17,519 nucleotides of DNA from Ahrensia sp. (lineage in GTDB: Bacteria > Pseudomonadota > Alphaproteobacteria > Rhizobiales > Rhizobiaceae). The DNA lies in assembly GCA_002698425.1 (NCBI GenBank), contig NZXU01000063.1, forward strand, positions 1-17,519. Reading direction: 5' to 3'. Every line of letters starts with the position of its first letter. The stretch's first letter is position 1. The translations under genes and the position numbers were made by a program. Shown one piece after another: positions 1 to 7,329 of the stretch. Under the pieces are notes generated by a model. That model was not told where the DNA came from. It saw nothing but the letters and a program-made list of their open reading frames with translations, and did no database searches.

Positions 1-99
1 CCAGGCGCCCGAATCGGCGTAGTCGTAGAACATGCGCGGGACACGCCTGCGCGCGATCCGCTGCAGGTCGGAGATACTGGTGATCTTGTCGAGAGTCAT
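1..99 (-). CDS. lldD: L-lactate / alpha-hydroxy-acid dehydrogenase, FMN-dependent (N-terminal 33 residues only)
   Basis: Only the first 33 codons lie in the window; the gene continues past the left edge on the minus strand. The peptide begins MTLDKITSISDL and contains RRVPRMFYDYADSGAW, the hallmark N-terminus of the FMN-dependent alpha-hydroxy-acid oxidase family (LldD, glycolate oxidase, mandelate dehydrogenase), where the FYDYADSGA segment leads into the first TIM-barrel strand. The start is supported by a GAGGA Shine-Dalgarno about 9 nt upstream on the minus strand. The family oxidises L-2-hydroxy acids, and LldD passes electrons from L-lactate to the respiratory chain at the membrane. With so little sequence the exact substrate cannot be fixed; L-lactate is the most usual for this N-terminus. 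Confidence 0.75.
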   Translation of the reverse strand, partial: MTLDKITSISDLQRIARRRVPRMFYDYADSGAW

Positions 100-214
100 T
101 CTGTGTCGTCCTCGCCTGAATTTCAGCCACGGTCATAACCGTTAGCCGGGGCGAGGAAAAGATGGCTGCTTGGCGAGAAAGAGAGGCGAGCCAGCCGAAA
201 AGCGAAGAAAATCG

Positions 215-364
215 CTAGCGAACGGACGCCATCGTGCCTGCGGAAATTCCATATCCATCGGTCGGCACTTTCCCGGCCATCGCGCCATCGGTGTAGACGG
301 CGAGGCCCCAGAAAGAGATAGCAAGAAGCATTCCCGCCGACAGGACGGCCGCGCGAACGGACAT
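215..364 (-). CDS. Small membrane or secreted peptide, 49 aa, unknown function
   Basis: A 49-codon minus-strand frame begins MSVRAAVLSAGMLLAISFWG and ends GTMASVR. Residues about 5-24 form one hydrophobic helix after a short positively charged start (Arg4), so this is either an uncleaved single-span membrane peptide or a signal peptide with a short exported tail. A purine-rich Shine-Dalgarno (AAAAAAGGAA) lies about 6 nt before the ATG, which is the main reason to believe the gene. The same frame stays open far upstream, but that part is antisense to the well-supported gene at 551-1171 and is not believed. It sits head to head with that gene and follows no obvious operon partner. I do not recognise the family. 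Confidence 0.45.
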   Translation of the reverse strand: MSVRAAVLSAGMLLAISFWGLAVYTDGAMAGKVPTDGYGISAGTMASVR

Positions 365-550
365 GACGAATTCCTTTTTTCTACGGTTGCCGCGACATGG
401 AAGCACGCCTGGCGGGAGCCGGATGTGCTTTCGATCACATGGGTGTCGAAGCACGTTAGCCCTATATGGTTTACGCCACGAAAACGCCACAGTGTTTTCC
501 CGGTTCCAAAAAAAATTCACAAAGGTGTATTGCCGGAGCAACATACACCC

Positions 551-1171
551 ATGCCGCTGCAAAACCGCGTCACGCCATTCGGAGAAATCGTCGCCCATCC
601 GGCGCGCGGACTGTTCATGGGAAATCGGGGCATCCTGCACGATTCCGACCGCAGACTGCATCCGACGCGCCGCTGGGCGCACAAGACATGGATCTGTTGC
701 CTGTGCGAGTTCAGGGGCCGCCATCGCACGGTGATGACGCCGGGTCGTTATACCGAGCTGTTCTTCCTCGACGAGGCGACGGCGTTGGCGGCGGGCCATC
801 GCCCCTGTTTCGAGTGCCGGCGCGCGGATGCGAAGCGATTCGCGGCGGCGTGGGCGGATGGCAACGACGCGCCGCGCCCTACGGCCCGGGACATGGATAC
901 GGTCCTTCACGCTGAGCGGCTTGATGGTAAAACCAAGCGGCTTCATCCCCTGCCCGTTTCGCCAGGCGAACTTCCCGACGGCGCGATGGTTGCGGCCGGA
1001 GAGCGTGCCTTGCTCGTTCTGGACGGGCGATTGCTGCCGTGGTCCTTCGACGGATATGGACCGCCCTCCGAACCGCTATCCCGCATGGCGCTGCTGACTC
1101 CGCCTTCCATCGTTGGGGCGCTTGCCGCCGGATACCGCCCGGTCTTGCATCCATCGGCGTCGGGCGATTGA
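551..1171 (+). CDS. Conserved Ada-like Cys-motif protein, function unknown (206 aa)
   Basis: The 206-residue protein begins [20 protein letters not shown]. Three segments stand out: FMGNRGILH (about residues 22-30), a Cys cluster WICCLC (48-52), and [20 protein letters not shown] (71-90). The last closely resembles the second half of the Ada methylphosphotriester-DNA zinc domain, where an AlaaGhRPC..CR motif supplies two of the four zinc Cys, and the GNR...H segment resembles Ada's GN..S.iyH. I infer a small Zn-binding protein related in fold to Ada_Zn_binding, with no AraC or methyltransferase domain attached. Met551 is chosen because similarity to this protein type starts there and GGAG lies at 535-538; the frame is open further upstream. 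It lies 31 nt before rsmE in the same direction and is probably co-transcribed. No function is claimed. Confidence 0.75.
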   Translation: MPLQNRVTPFGEIVAHPARGLFMGNRGILHDSDRRLHPTRRWAHKTWICCLCEFRGRHRTVMTPGRYTELFFLDEATALAAGHRPCFECRRADAKRFAAAWADGNDAPRPTARDMDTVLHAERLDGKTKRLHPLPVSPGELPDGAMVAAGERALLVLDGRLLPWSFDGYGPPSEPLSRMALLTPPSIVGALAAGYRPVLHPSASGD

Positions 1172-1202
1172 CCTTTCGCGCCCGCCGGGCCATCCGTCTC
1201 CC

Positions 1203-1937
1203 ATGCGCGCCAATTACCGGATGCAACGCCTTTTCATCGACGCCCCGCTCTCACGCGGCGGGACCGTCGCGCCCGACAAGGCGCAATCGAACTATCTCCT
1301 CAATGTCCTGCGGCTTGCCGAGGGCGCGGAGTTGCTGGTCTTCAACGGGCGCGACGGCGAATGGCGGGCGGTGTTGCGCCAGCCCGGCAAGAAGCAGGCG
1401 GCGCTGGAACTCGCCGAACAGGTACGCCCGCAACCCGCACCGTCCGACCTCGCCTATTGCTTTGCGCCGCTCAAATCCGGCCGGCTCGACTACATGGTTC
1501 AAAAGGCTGTCGAAATGGGCGCCGGCGTTTTGCAGCCGGTGATGACCCATCACACGCAGGTGCCGAAGATCAATATCGAGCGCATGGCGGCGAACGCCAT
1601 CGAGGCGGCTGAGCAATGCGGCATCCTGTCGATCCCGGAAAGCCGCGCACCGCTGAAATTCGACAAGCTTCTCGCCGGTTGGGATCCGAACCGCCGGCTG
1701 ATCTTCTGCGACGAAGACGCCGAAACGAACAATCCGCTGGCGATCCTGCAGTCGCTGGGACAAGGCCCGCTCGGCGTGCTGATCGGGCCCGAAGGCGGCT
1801 TTTCGGACGCCGAGCGGGACCAGCTTCGCGCCCGGCCCTTCGTCACCGCCATTCCGCTCGGGCCCCGCATCCTGCGCGCCGACACGGCGGCGGTCGCCGC
1901 GCTGGCTGTCATCCAGGCGACGGCGGGGGATTGGTAG
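1203..1937 (+). CDS. rsmE: 16S rRNA (uracil-1498-N3)-methyltransferase RsmE
   Basis: The 244-residue protein starts [11 protein letters not shown], the usual rhizobial RsmE N-terminus. An N-terminal PUA-like beta domain (about 1-75) is followed by a SPOUT methyltransferase domain with EAAEQCG (134-140), the SAM-binding knot loop IGPEGGF (194-200) and [11 protein letters not shown] (219-229). These are the diagnostic RsmE motifs, and the length is typical of the family. The enzyme uses SAM to methylate N3 of U1498 in helix 44 of 16S rRNA, acting on the assembled 30S subunit. The frame is open further upstream (30 codons), but that part is low-complexity and not conserved-looking. No good Shine-Dalgarno precedes the chosen start. 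In many Rhizobiales rsmE lies next to gshA; here two genes separate them. Confidence 0.96.
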   Translation: MRANYRMQRLFIDAPLSRGGTVAPDKAQSNYLLNVLRLAEGAELLVFNGRDGEWRAVLRQPGKKQAALELAEQVRPQPAPSDLAYCFAPLKSGRLDYMVQKAVEMGAGVLQPVMTHHTQVPKINIERMAANAIEAAEQCGILSIPESRAPLKFDKLLAGWDPNRRLIFCDEDAETNNPLAILQSLGQGPLGVLIGPEGGFSDAERDQLRARPFVTAIPLGPRILRADTAAVAALAVIQATAGDW

Positions 1938-2009
1938 GCCGCCCGCCCTTCCCTTTCGCTGCCGGTCGACCTATCGTGTTCGCGACGACACGCAGAAAGT
2001 GAGAGCCAT

Positions 2010-2639
2010 ATGCCGGACATTCTTCTGCCTCTGATCTTTATCGGCGCGGCCTTTCTGGCCGCCATCGAACCCGGACCGAATTTCGTCCTGCTCGCCGACG
2101 AGACACTCCGGCGGGGCCGTTCGAGCGGATGGAAAGCGGCTCTCGGATTTCATGCCGGCGCATGGCCGCATATCCTGCTCGCCGCCGGCGGGTTGGTGGC
2201 CCTTCTTGAAATCGTCCCGGAATTGCTCACCGCGATGAAGTGGATCGCGGCGGGGGGGCTGCTCTGGATGGCTTTTCGGACCGTTACCCAACGCGATGAA
2301 ACTCAGAAGGACTCGGGCGAGGCTACCGGCGCGAAACGAGGCGCGTTCAGGCGCGCCTTCGCGATGGTTCTGCTTAATCCCCGTACATCGCTTTTCTTCG
2401 CGAGTTTCCCGCTGCTGTTCGTATCGCAGGATCCGGCGCTTCCGATCGCCGCGCAGATCCTTGTTCTGGGCGGTCTGACAAATCTGGTTTTCCTAGGCGT
2501 CGACATTGGCTTTGTCGCGCTTGCCGACAAGGCCGGGGCCGCCATCGATCTCAAGCCAGCCTATCGCCGGGCCGTCCGCTGGCTGGGCGGCGGCATCCTC
2601 GCAGGTTTCGCGGTCAAGCTGGCGACCGAGCGCAACTAG
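2010..2639 (+). CDS. LysE/RhtB-family amino-acid exporter
   Basis: The 209-residue integral membrane protein has five to six hydrophobic segments: about 3-18, 45-65, 72-85, 113-132, 143-172 and 188-205. An N-terminal AAIEPGPNFVLL motif (17-28) carries the conserved PGPN of the LysE/RhtB superfamily, followed by the family's G..G...G...H pattern (RSSGWKAALGFHAGAW). The AFAMVLLNPRTSLFF segment (about 116-130) matches the conserved LNPK/R motif after the cytosolic loop. Members use the proton motive force to export small metabolites such as lysine, homoserine, threonine or cysteine; the substrate cannot be read from sequence. GTGAGAG lies just before the ATG. It stands 72 nt after rsmE in the same direction. 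Confidence 0.9.
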   Translation: MPDILLPLIFIGAAFLAAIEPGPNFVLLADETLRRGRSSGWKAALGFHAGAWPHILLAAGGLVALLEIVPELLTAMKWIAAGGLLWMAFRTVTQRDETQKDSGEATGAKRGAFRRAFAMVLLNPRTSLFFASFPLLFVSQDPALPIAAQILVLGGLTNLVFLGVDIGFVALADKAGAAIDLKPAYRRAVRWLGGGILAGFAVKLATERN

Positions 2640-2692
2640 ATCGCGCGGCCGTAATCCTTGCCACGCCCCGGCGCAGAGGTTACGGAGGTCCG

Positions 2693-2765
2693 GGCACCGT
2701 CCCTTTAAGAAACAGGCACCGCACTCCGGCACCGTCCGGCAGGCACAGCCTCTTTGAAAGGGACG
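2693..2765. repeat. GGCACCG repeat cluster with 9-bp inverted repeat covering a ribosome-binding site
   Basis: The gap between the LysE and VOC genes carries GGCACCG three times (2693, 2715, 2728), two of them as the longer GGCACCGTCC (2693-2702 and 2728-2737), plus a near copy GGCACAG at 2742. A perfect 9-bp inverted repeat flanks them: CGTCCCTTT at 2698-2706 and AAAGGGACG at 2757-2765. The right arm contains the AAAGGG that should serve as Shine-Dalgarno for the VOC gene. It may be a degenerate REP-like intergenic repeat or a translational control element; the sequence alone does not decide. Confidence 0.45.
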
Positions 2766-2769
2766 CGGT

Positions 2770-3168
2770 ATGACTCCTTCCACGAAGACAGTGAATATTG
2801 CCACGAAAACAATGAAGTTTGGACGGCTGGCGCCGACGCTTGCCGTCACCGACATGCAGACTGCCCGGGCGTTTTATGTCGATGCGCTCGGATTCAAAGT
2901 CCGGTTCGAGAACGGCGACCCGGTGGGTTTCATGATCCTGAAACACGACGACGCCGAATTGCATCTGACCCTGCAAGCAGAGTTCAAACCGGCGAAATTC
3001 AATGTCGCCCACCTGCTCGTCGAGGGTGTCGACGCCCTGCATGCGATCGTGCAGGCGCAGGGATGCCGAATCGTGAAGGGCATGCGCGACAAGGATTTCG
3101 GACTGCGCGCGTTCGTCTTCGAAGACCCGTTCGGCAACCGAATCGACGTGGGCGAGCCGATTTCGTAA
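2770..3168 (+). CDS. VOC-family (glyoxalase/bleomycin-resistance-like) protein
   Basis: The 132-residue protein has the paired beta-alpha-beta-beta-beta layout of the vicinal oxygen chelate superfamily. The first module begins LAPTLAVTDMQTARAFYVDALGFKVRFENGDP (about 20-51); the second runs through AHLLVEGVDALHAIVQAQG to FVFEDPFGNRIDVGEP (about 79-130), ending in the characteristic F.DP.GN motif. It belongs to the small single-chain group annotated as glyoxalase or bleomycin-resistance proteins, which bind metal or sequester small molecules. The first-module metal His (usually in the first strand) is not evident, so enzymatic activity is uncertain. AAAGGG precedes the ATG at 2770; an internal Met at codon 15 (2812) immediately before FGRLAPT is an alternative start. 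It lies between the LysE-type exporter and gshA, same strand. Confidence 0.85.
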   Translation: MTPSTKTVNIATKTMKFGRLAPTLAVTDMQTARAFYVDALGFKVRFENGDPVGFMILKHDDAELHLTLQAEFKPAKFNVAHLLVEGVDALHAIVQAQGCRIVKGMRDKDFGLRAFVFEDPFGNRIDVGEPIS

Positions 3169-3263
3169 ATCAGCTAAATTGACAGATCGTGCAGAAGATT
3201 ACGCTTGCCCGTTCGTTCGTGAATGTCCATCTAGCGAACCGGAAAACCAGATGAGGCGGCCAG

Positions 3264-4637
3264 ATGGCGCGTGACACCACCGACGAAACCCCGATCTCCT
3301 CGGTAGAGGAACTGGCGGGCTATCTCGCCTCCGGCTGCAAGCCGAAGGAAGACTGGCGGATCGGCACCGAGCACGAGAAGTTCCCCTTCTTCGTCGAGAG
3401 CAACGCCCCGGTGCCCTATGAGGGAGACAGCTCGATCCGCGCATTGCTGGAAGGCATGCGCGAAAAGCTCGGCTGGTCTCCGATCATGGACGACGGCCGC
3501 ATCATCGGGCTCTATGAGCCGACCGGCATGGGCGCGATCTCGCTGGAACCGGGCGGCCAGTTCGAACTGTCCGGCGCGCCGCTGGAATCGATCCACCAGA
3601 CCTGTCGCGAATCCAACGCCCATCTGGCCCAGCTGCGCCAGATCGCCGATCCGCTCGGCATCAAGTTTCTCGGGCTCGGCGCCAGCCCGAAATGGACGCT
3701 GGACGAGACGCCGCGCATGCCGAAATCGCGCTACGACATCATGCGCGCCTACATGCCGAAGGTCGGCACCCAGGGCCTCGACATGATGCACCGGACCTCG
3801 ACCATCCAGGTCAACCTGGATTTCTCGTCCGAAGCCGATATGCGCAAGAAGATGCAGGTGGCCTACCGACTGCAGCCGGTAGCGACCGCTCTTTTCGCCA
3901 ACTCGCCCTTCACAGACGGAAAGCCGAACGGGCTTCAGTCATGGCGCGCCGATATCTGGCGCGATACGGACAATGACCGCGCCGGCGTCCTGCCTTTCGT
4001 CTTTGCCGATGATTTCGGCTTCATGGACTACACCCAGTGGGTGCTCGACGTGCCGATGTATTTCGTGCTGCGCGAGGGCAAGTATCACGACTGCACCCGC
4101 GTCACCTTCCGCCAGTTCATGAATGGCGCGCTGGAAGGAGAAATCCGCGACGCGCGGCCGAATATGGGCGACTGGACGAACCATCTGTCGACCGTCTTCC
4201 CGGAAGTGCGGCTGAAGAAATTCATGGAGATGCGCGGCGCCGATGGCGGCCCGTGGCGCAAGATCTGCGCCCTGCCGGCGCTCTGGGTCGGTCTCCTCTA
4301 TGACGAGGCCGCGCTGGAAAAGGCCGACGCGCTGACGTCCGACTGGAGTTTCGAGGACGTCGTCGCGGCGCGCGACAGCGTGCCGCGGGACGGACTGAAG
4401 GCGAAGATCGGCAACCGGACCATGCGCGAGATCGGCTACGACGTGCTCGCCATCGCCCGCGAGGGCCTGCTGGCACGTGCGAAACTCAACGCCGACGGCT
4501 TCGACGAGGCGCATTTCCTTGCCCCGCTGGAGGAAATCGTCGCGCGCGGCACGACGGCGGCCGAGCAGATGATCACCGAGTATCATTCGGTCTGGGGCGG
4601 CTCCATCGAACCCGTTTTCCTGGAATACGCATACTAG
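3264..4637 (+). CDS. gshA: Glutamate-cysteine ligase (GshA, alphaproteobacterial/plant type)
   Basis: The 457-residue protein is full length for the alphaproteobacterial/plant class of gamma-glutamylcysteine synthetase. It shows the active-site opening WRIGTEHEKFPF (31-42), SLEPGGQFELSGAP (93-106), a central MHRTSTIQVNLDFSSE segment (about 176-191) and the C-terminal WGGSIEPVF. It performs the first step of glutathione synthesis in the cytosol: ATP-dependent joining of glutamate to cysteine through the gamma-carboxyl. The plant enzyme of this class is redox-controlled by a disulfide; whether that applies here cannot be judged. The start MARDTTDETP has a modest GATGAGG Shine-Dalgarno about 10 nt upstream. 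It is the last rhizobial-core gene in this rightward run; rsmE lies upstream with two accessory genes between. Confidence 0.96.
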   Translation: MARDTTDETPISSVEELAGYLASGCKPKEDWRIGTEHEKFPFFVESNAPVPYEGDSSIRALLEGMREKLGWSPIMDDGRIIGLYEPTGMGAISLEPGGQFELSGAPLESIHQTCRESNAHLAQLRQIADPLGIKFLGLGASPKWTLDETPRMPKSRYDIMRAYMPKVGTQGLDMMHRTSTIQVNLDFSSEADMRKKMQVAYRLQPVATALFANSPFTDGKPNGLQSWRADIWRDTDNDRAGVLPFVFADDFGFMDYTQWVLDVPMYFVLREGKYHDCTRVTFRQFMNGALEGEIRDARPNMGDWTNHLSTVFPEVRLKKFMEMRGADGGPWRKICALPALWVGLLYDEAALEKADALTSDWSFEDVVAARDSVPRDGLKAKIGNRTMREIGYDVLAIAREGLLARAKLNADGFDEAHFLAPLEEIVARGTTAAEQMITEYHSVWGGSIEPVFLEYAY

Positions 4638-4757
4638 GGCACAGGGCCCAACCCCCGGATATTGCAGCAGTTTTCCTTGCGTAATGCAGGATGGCTTTAA
4701 CTTATAGTTGTCTTTTTCCTGCAACACTCCTCGCGGGAAGGAAATTGACGGCAATCC

Positions 4758-7238
4758 ATGGCAAACGGAAACGCAACTCCGCTGAACGGGGATGACGTCT
4801 GGCAACATGCGCTGTCCACGGCGCGGCTGGGCGTGATCGACAGGAATTTTGCGACCGGAGCCTGCACGCATTCTGCGAGCTGGAAGCGCATGCTCGGTTA
4901 CGAGGAGCATGAACTGCCCGATCACACCGGTCTGTGGCTGTCGCTGATGCATCCCGAGGACGTCGACAAGGTCCGGGATGTCAGCCGGCGCAACGTGATC
5001 GGCGAAATTCCGCTTCTGGATACCGAGTTCCGCTTGCGCCACAAGGACGGCGACTGGCGCTGGTTCCTCGGCCGCGGCTGCGTGGTCGAACGCGACGCGC
5101 AATCGGGTGCTGCGGTGCGAATGATCGCCGTTCAGACCGACATCACGGACCAGAAACTCGCGGAACATGCGCTGGTCAATTCCAATGCGCGATTGCGGCT
5201 GGCGCTGAACGCCAGCGGCATCGGCATCTGGCAATATGACCCGGAAAGCGACGAGCTCCATTGGGACGAGCGCATGTACGACATATTCGGCGTCGATCCC
5301 GGAGACGGTGCGGTAACGCGGCAACTCTGGGCCGACCGCCTGCACCCCGAAGACCGGGTCGATATCGAGGCGCTCAACGAAGCCGCCATTCAGAGCGGCG
5401 AAACCGTGGAGTTGCGATACCGGATCATCACGCCCGGTGACGAGGTCCGCCACATCATGGCGCTGATGAAAATCGTCATGGACGGCACCCGTCCGAAGCG
5501 GCTGATCGGCACCAATCGCGACGTGACCAGCGAGGTGGTCGCGGCCGAAGCGCTTGCGACCGAAAAGGAAACCTTGCGCGTAACGCTGCATTCGATTCGC
5601 GACGCCGTCGTCGCCACCGACGGCAAGGACAGGATCACCTACGCCAATGACGCGGCGCTTCAGCTGTTCGGCGGAGGCGCGGAACGGATCATCGGCAATC
5701 CGATCGAAGACTGGCTGCAAGGTGAAGGCAGAAACCTGCTGGACGATTCCGCGGACGCATTGCTGGCCATGGCCGGAAACGACGGATCGCAGCGGCTGGT
5801 ACGCCACACGGCCGTCCCGATCCGGATGGGAGCTGCCGGGGATGTCTCGGGATCCGTCCACACCTTCCAGGATGTGACCGAGGAGCAGGAGCGCAAGCGC
5901 GAACTCGCCCATGCCGCACGGCACGATTCGCTGACGGGCGTTTTCAATCGCGGCGCTTTCGAGGAAGCGCTTGGCGAGGCGATCGATGCCGGTCCGCACA
6001 CGCCTTTCGCCCTTCTCTATATCGACATCGATTACTTTAAGGCGATCAACGACATGGCCGGCCATGCCGCCGGCGACCTCGCATTGAGGGGCGTGACATC
6101 GGCGATGCAGCAATGCCTGCCGGCTAATTCGACAATCGGCCGCCTGGGCGGCGACGAATTCGCGGCCATCGTTCCGGCAGCGGATCGCGAAGAGGCTGTG
6201 CGCGCCGCAGAGTGCATGCTGGACGCCATTCGGCGGACTCAATTGCCTGCCGGTGTTCGCCACCGGCGCATCGGCGCCAGTATCGGCATCGAATGGGTGG
6301 AAATCGAGAACGGATCCGCCACCGATGTGCTGGCGCGCGCGGACGACGCTTGCTACGCGGCCAAGGCGGGCGGGCGCGATCGCGTCGCGTTGCGCGAGCA
6401 GAACGGCGAATCGACAAGAGGCCTTGCCGCGATCCGGATGGCTTCCGACATCGGCGACGCCATGGAAGACGGCCGGCTGACGCTTTACGGGCAGGAAATC
6501 CGTCTCGTCGAAAATCCTTGGGTAACCTACCGCCTGATGGAAGTGCTCGCGCGGCTGGTCGATGCCAATGGCAACGAGATCCCGCCGGCGGATTTCATAC
6601 CGGCCGCCGAACGCTTCGGCATGGCATCGATGCTCGACCGCTGGGTGATCCGCGAAACGCTCGATCAGCATGGCGCCACCATGGGGGGCGATGACGGAAT
6701 CGCCTGCGGCTTCAATCTGTCCGCGCAGACCCTCAGCGACCCGTCGCTGTGGCCCTTCGTGCGCGACATGATCGCCCGAAACGGCATCCTGCCCAGAAAC
6801 ATCGTCTTCGAAATCACCGAAACCGCGACCGTGACCAATTTCGCGGCCGCGCAGAAATTCGTGCAGCAGGCGCGCGCCGCCGGCTGCCGCGTCAGTCTCG
6901 ACGATTTCGGGACGGGGTTGAGTTCCTTCGGCTATCTGCGCCGCTTCACCGTGGACAGCGTCAAGATTGACGGCGAGTTCGTCGAGAACATCGCGTCGAG
7001 CCGTTTCGACCGCGCGATCGTCGCCTCGATCTGCGGCATCGCCGAAGACCTCGGCTTCAACGTGGTCGCGGAACGGATCGAGGATCCGGCGGCGCTGACC
7101 GTCCTGAAGCGCCTTGGCGTCAAATATGTCCAGGGGTACCTGCTGCACAAACCCGAGCCGCTGCATGCATTGATCGAACGCATGGGCTGCGACACGCGCG
7201 GCACCAAGCGCGCACCGGCGACGACGATCGCCGGCTGA
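4758..7238 (+). CDS. PAS-PAS-PAS-GGDEF-EAL cyclic-di-GMP turnover protein
   Basis: The 826-residue protein has no membrane segment or signal peptide. Three PAS/PAC sensors occupy about 14-134, 145-265 and 275-390; the PAC ends QTDITDQK and TNRDVTSE are clear. A GGDEF domain follows (about 395-555, intact GGDEF at 464-468), then an EAL domain (about 565-805). No RxxD inhibitory site lies at the usual place before GGDEF (PANS instead). In the EAL domain the signature reads EVL (E595), and N653, E685/E688, D715/D716, K736, E772 and Q792 fall at exactly the spacing of the RocR catalytic residues (58, 32, 30, 20, 36, 20), so phosphodiesterase activity is predicted. Whether the GGDEF half makes c-di-GMP or only binds GTP is open. 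GGAAGGAAA lies about 12 nt before the ATG. It is 120 nt after gshA. Confidence 0.95.
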   Translation: MANGNATPLNGDDVWQHALSTARLGVIDRNFATGACTHSASWKRMLGYEEHELPDHTGLWLSLMHPEDVDKVRDVSRRNVIGEIPLLDTEFRLRHKDGDWRWFLGRGCVVERDAQSGAAVRMIAVQTDITDQKLAEHALVNSNARLRLALNASGIGIWQYDPESDELHWDERMYDIFGVDPGDGAVTRQLWADRLHPEDRVDIEALNEAAIQSGETVELRYRIITPGDEVRHIMALMKIVMDGTRPKRLIGTNRDVTSEVVAAEALATEKETLRVTLHSIRDAVVATDGKDRITYANDAALQLFGGGAERIIGNPIEDWLQGEGRNLLDDSADALLAMAGNDGSQRLVRHTAVPIRMGAAGDVSGSVHTFQDVTEEQERKRELAHAARHDSLTGVFNRGAFEEALGEAIDAGPHTPFALLYIDIDYFKAINDMAGHAAGDLALRGVTSAMQQCLPANSTIGRLGGDEFAAIVPAADREEAVRAAECMLDAIRRTQLPAGVRHRRIGASIGIEWVEIENGSATDVLARADDACYAAKAGGRDRVALREQNGESTRGLAAIRMASDIGDAMEDGRLTLYGQEIRLVENPWVTYRLMEVLARLVDANGNEIPPADFIPAAERFGMASMLDRWVIRETLDQHGATMGGDDGIACGFNLSAQTLSDPSLWPFVRDMIARNGILPRNIVFEITETATVTNFAAAQKFVQQARAAGCRVSLDDFGTGLSSFGYLRRFTVDSVKIDGEFVENIASSRFDRAIVASICGIAEDLGFNVVAERIEDPAALTVLKRLGVKYVQGYLLHKPEPLHALIERMGCDTRGTKRAPATTIAG

Positions 7239-7264
7239 ATCCCGGCCGCGATTGACGGGCATCA

Positions 7265-7293
7265 AGGATCGGAGGGACAGCATGGCCGATCCT
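7265..7293 (+). promoter_or_regulatory. Hairpin presenting a Shine-Dalgarno and start codon in its loop
   Basis: A perfect 8-bp stem, AGGATCGG (7265-7272) with CCGATCCT (7286-7293), closes a 13-nt loop that holds AGGG, part of the GGAGGG Shine-Dalgarno, and the ATG of a 15-codon leader frame. An 11-bp direct repeat GCATCAAGGAT (7259-7269 and 7295-7305) gives the 3' arm an alternative 5-bp partner: ATCCT 7289-7293 with AGGAT 7301-7305. This could act as translational control of the following nitroreductase gene; that role is inferred from position and pairing only. Confidence 0.4.
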
Positions 7294-7329
7294 CGCATCA
7301 AGGATGCCATGACAGGACCGTTCCGATGA
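7282..7329 (+). CDS. Putative 15-aa leader peptide translationally coupled to the nitroreductase
   Basis: A 16-codon frame reads MADPRIKDAMTGPFR and stops at TGA 7327-7329. The last bases overlap the next gene's start as ATGA (ATG at 7326). Its Shine-Dalgarno GGAGGG (7271-7276) sits 5 nt before the ATG and is by far the best ribosome-binding site in this gap; the nitroreductase start itself has only a weak ACAGGA. The simplest reading is that ribosomes load at the leader and re-start at 7326. No family is recognisable in so short a peptide, and it may have no role other than coupling. Confidence 0.35.
   Translation: MADPRIKDAMTGPFR

Noticed and set aside
4621..4665. GGGC-ACAGG-GCCC after gshA as a terminator.
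   Set aside because: Only a 4-bp stem and no T-run.
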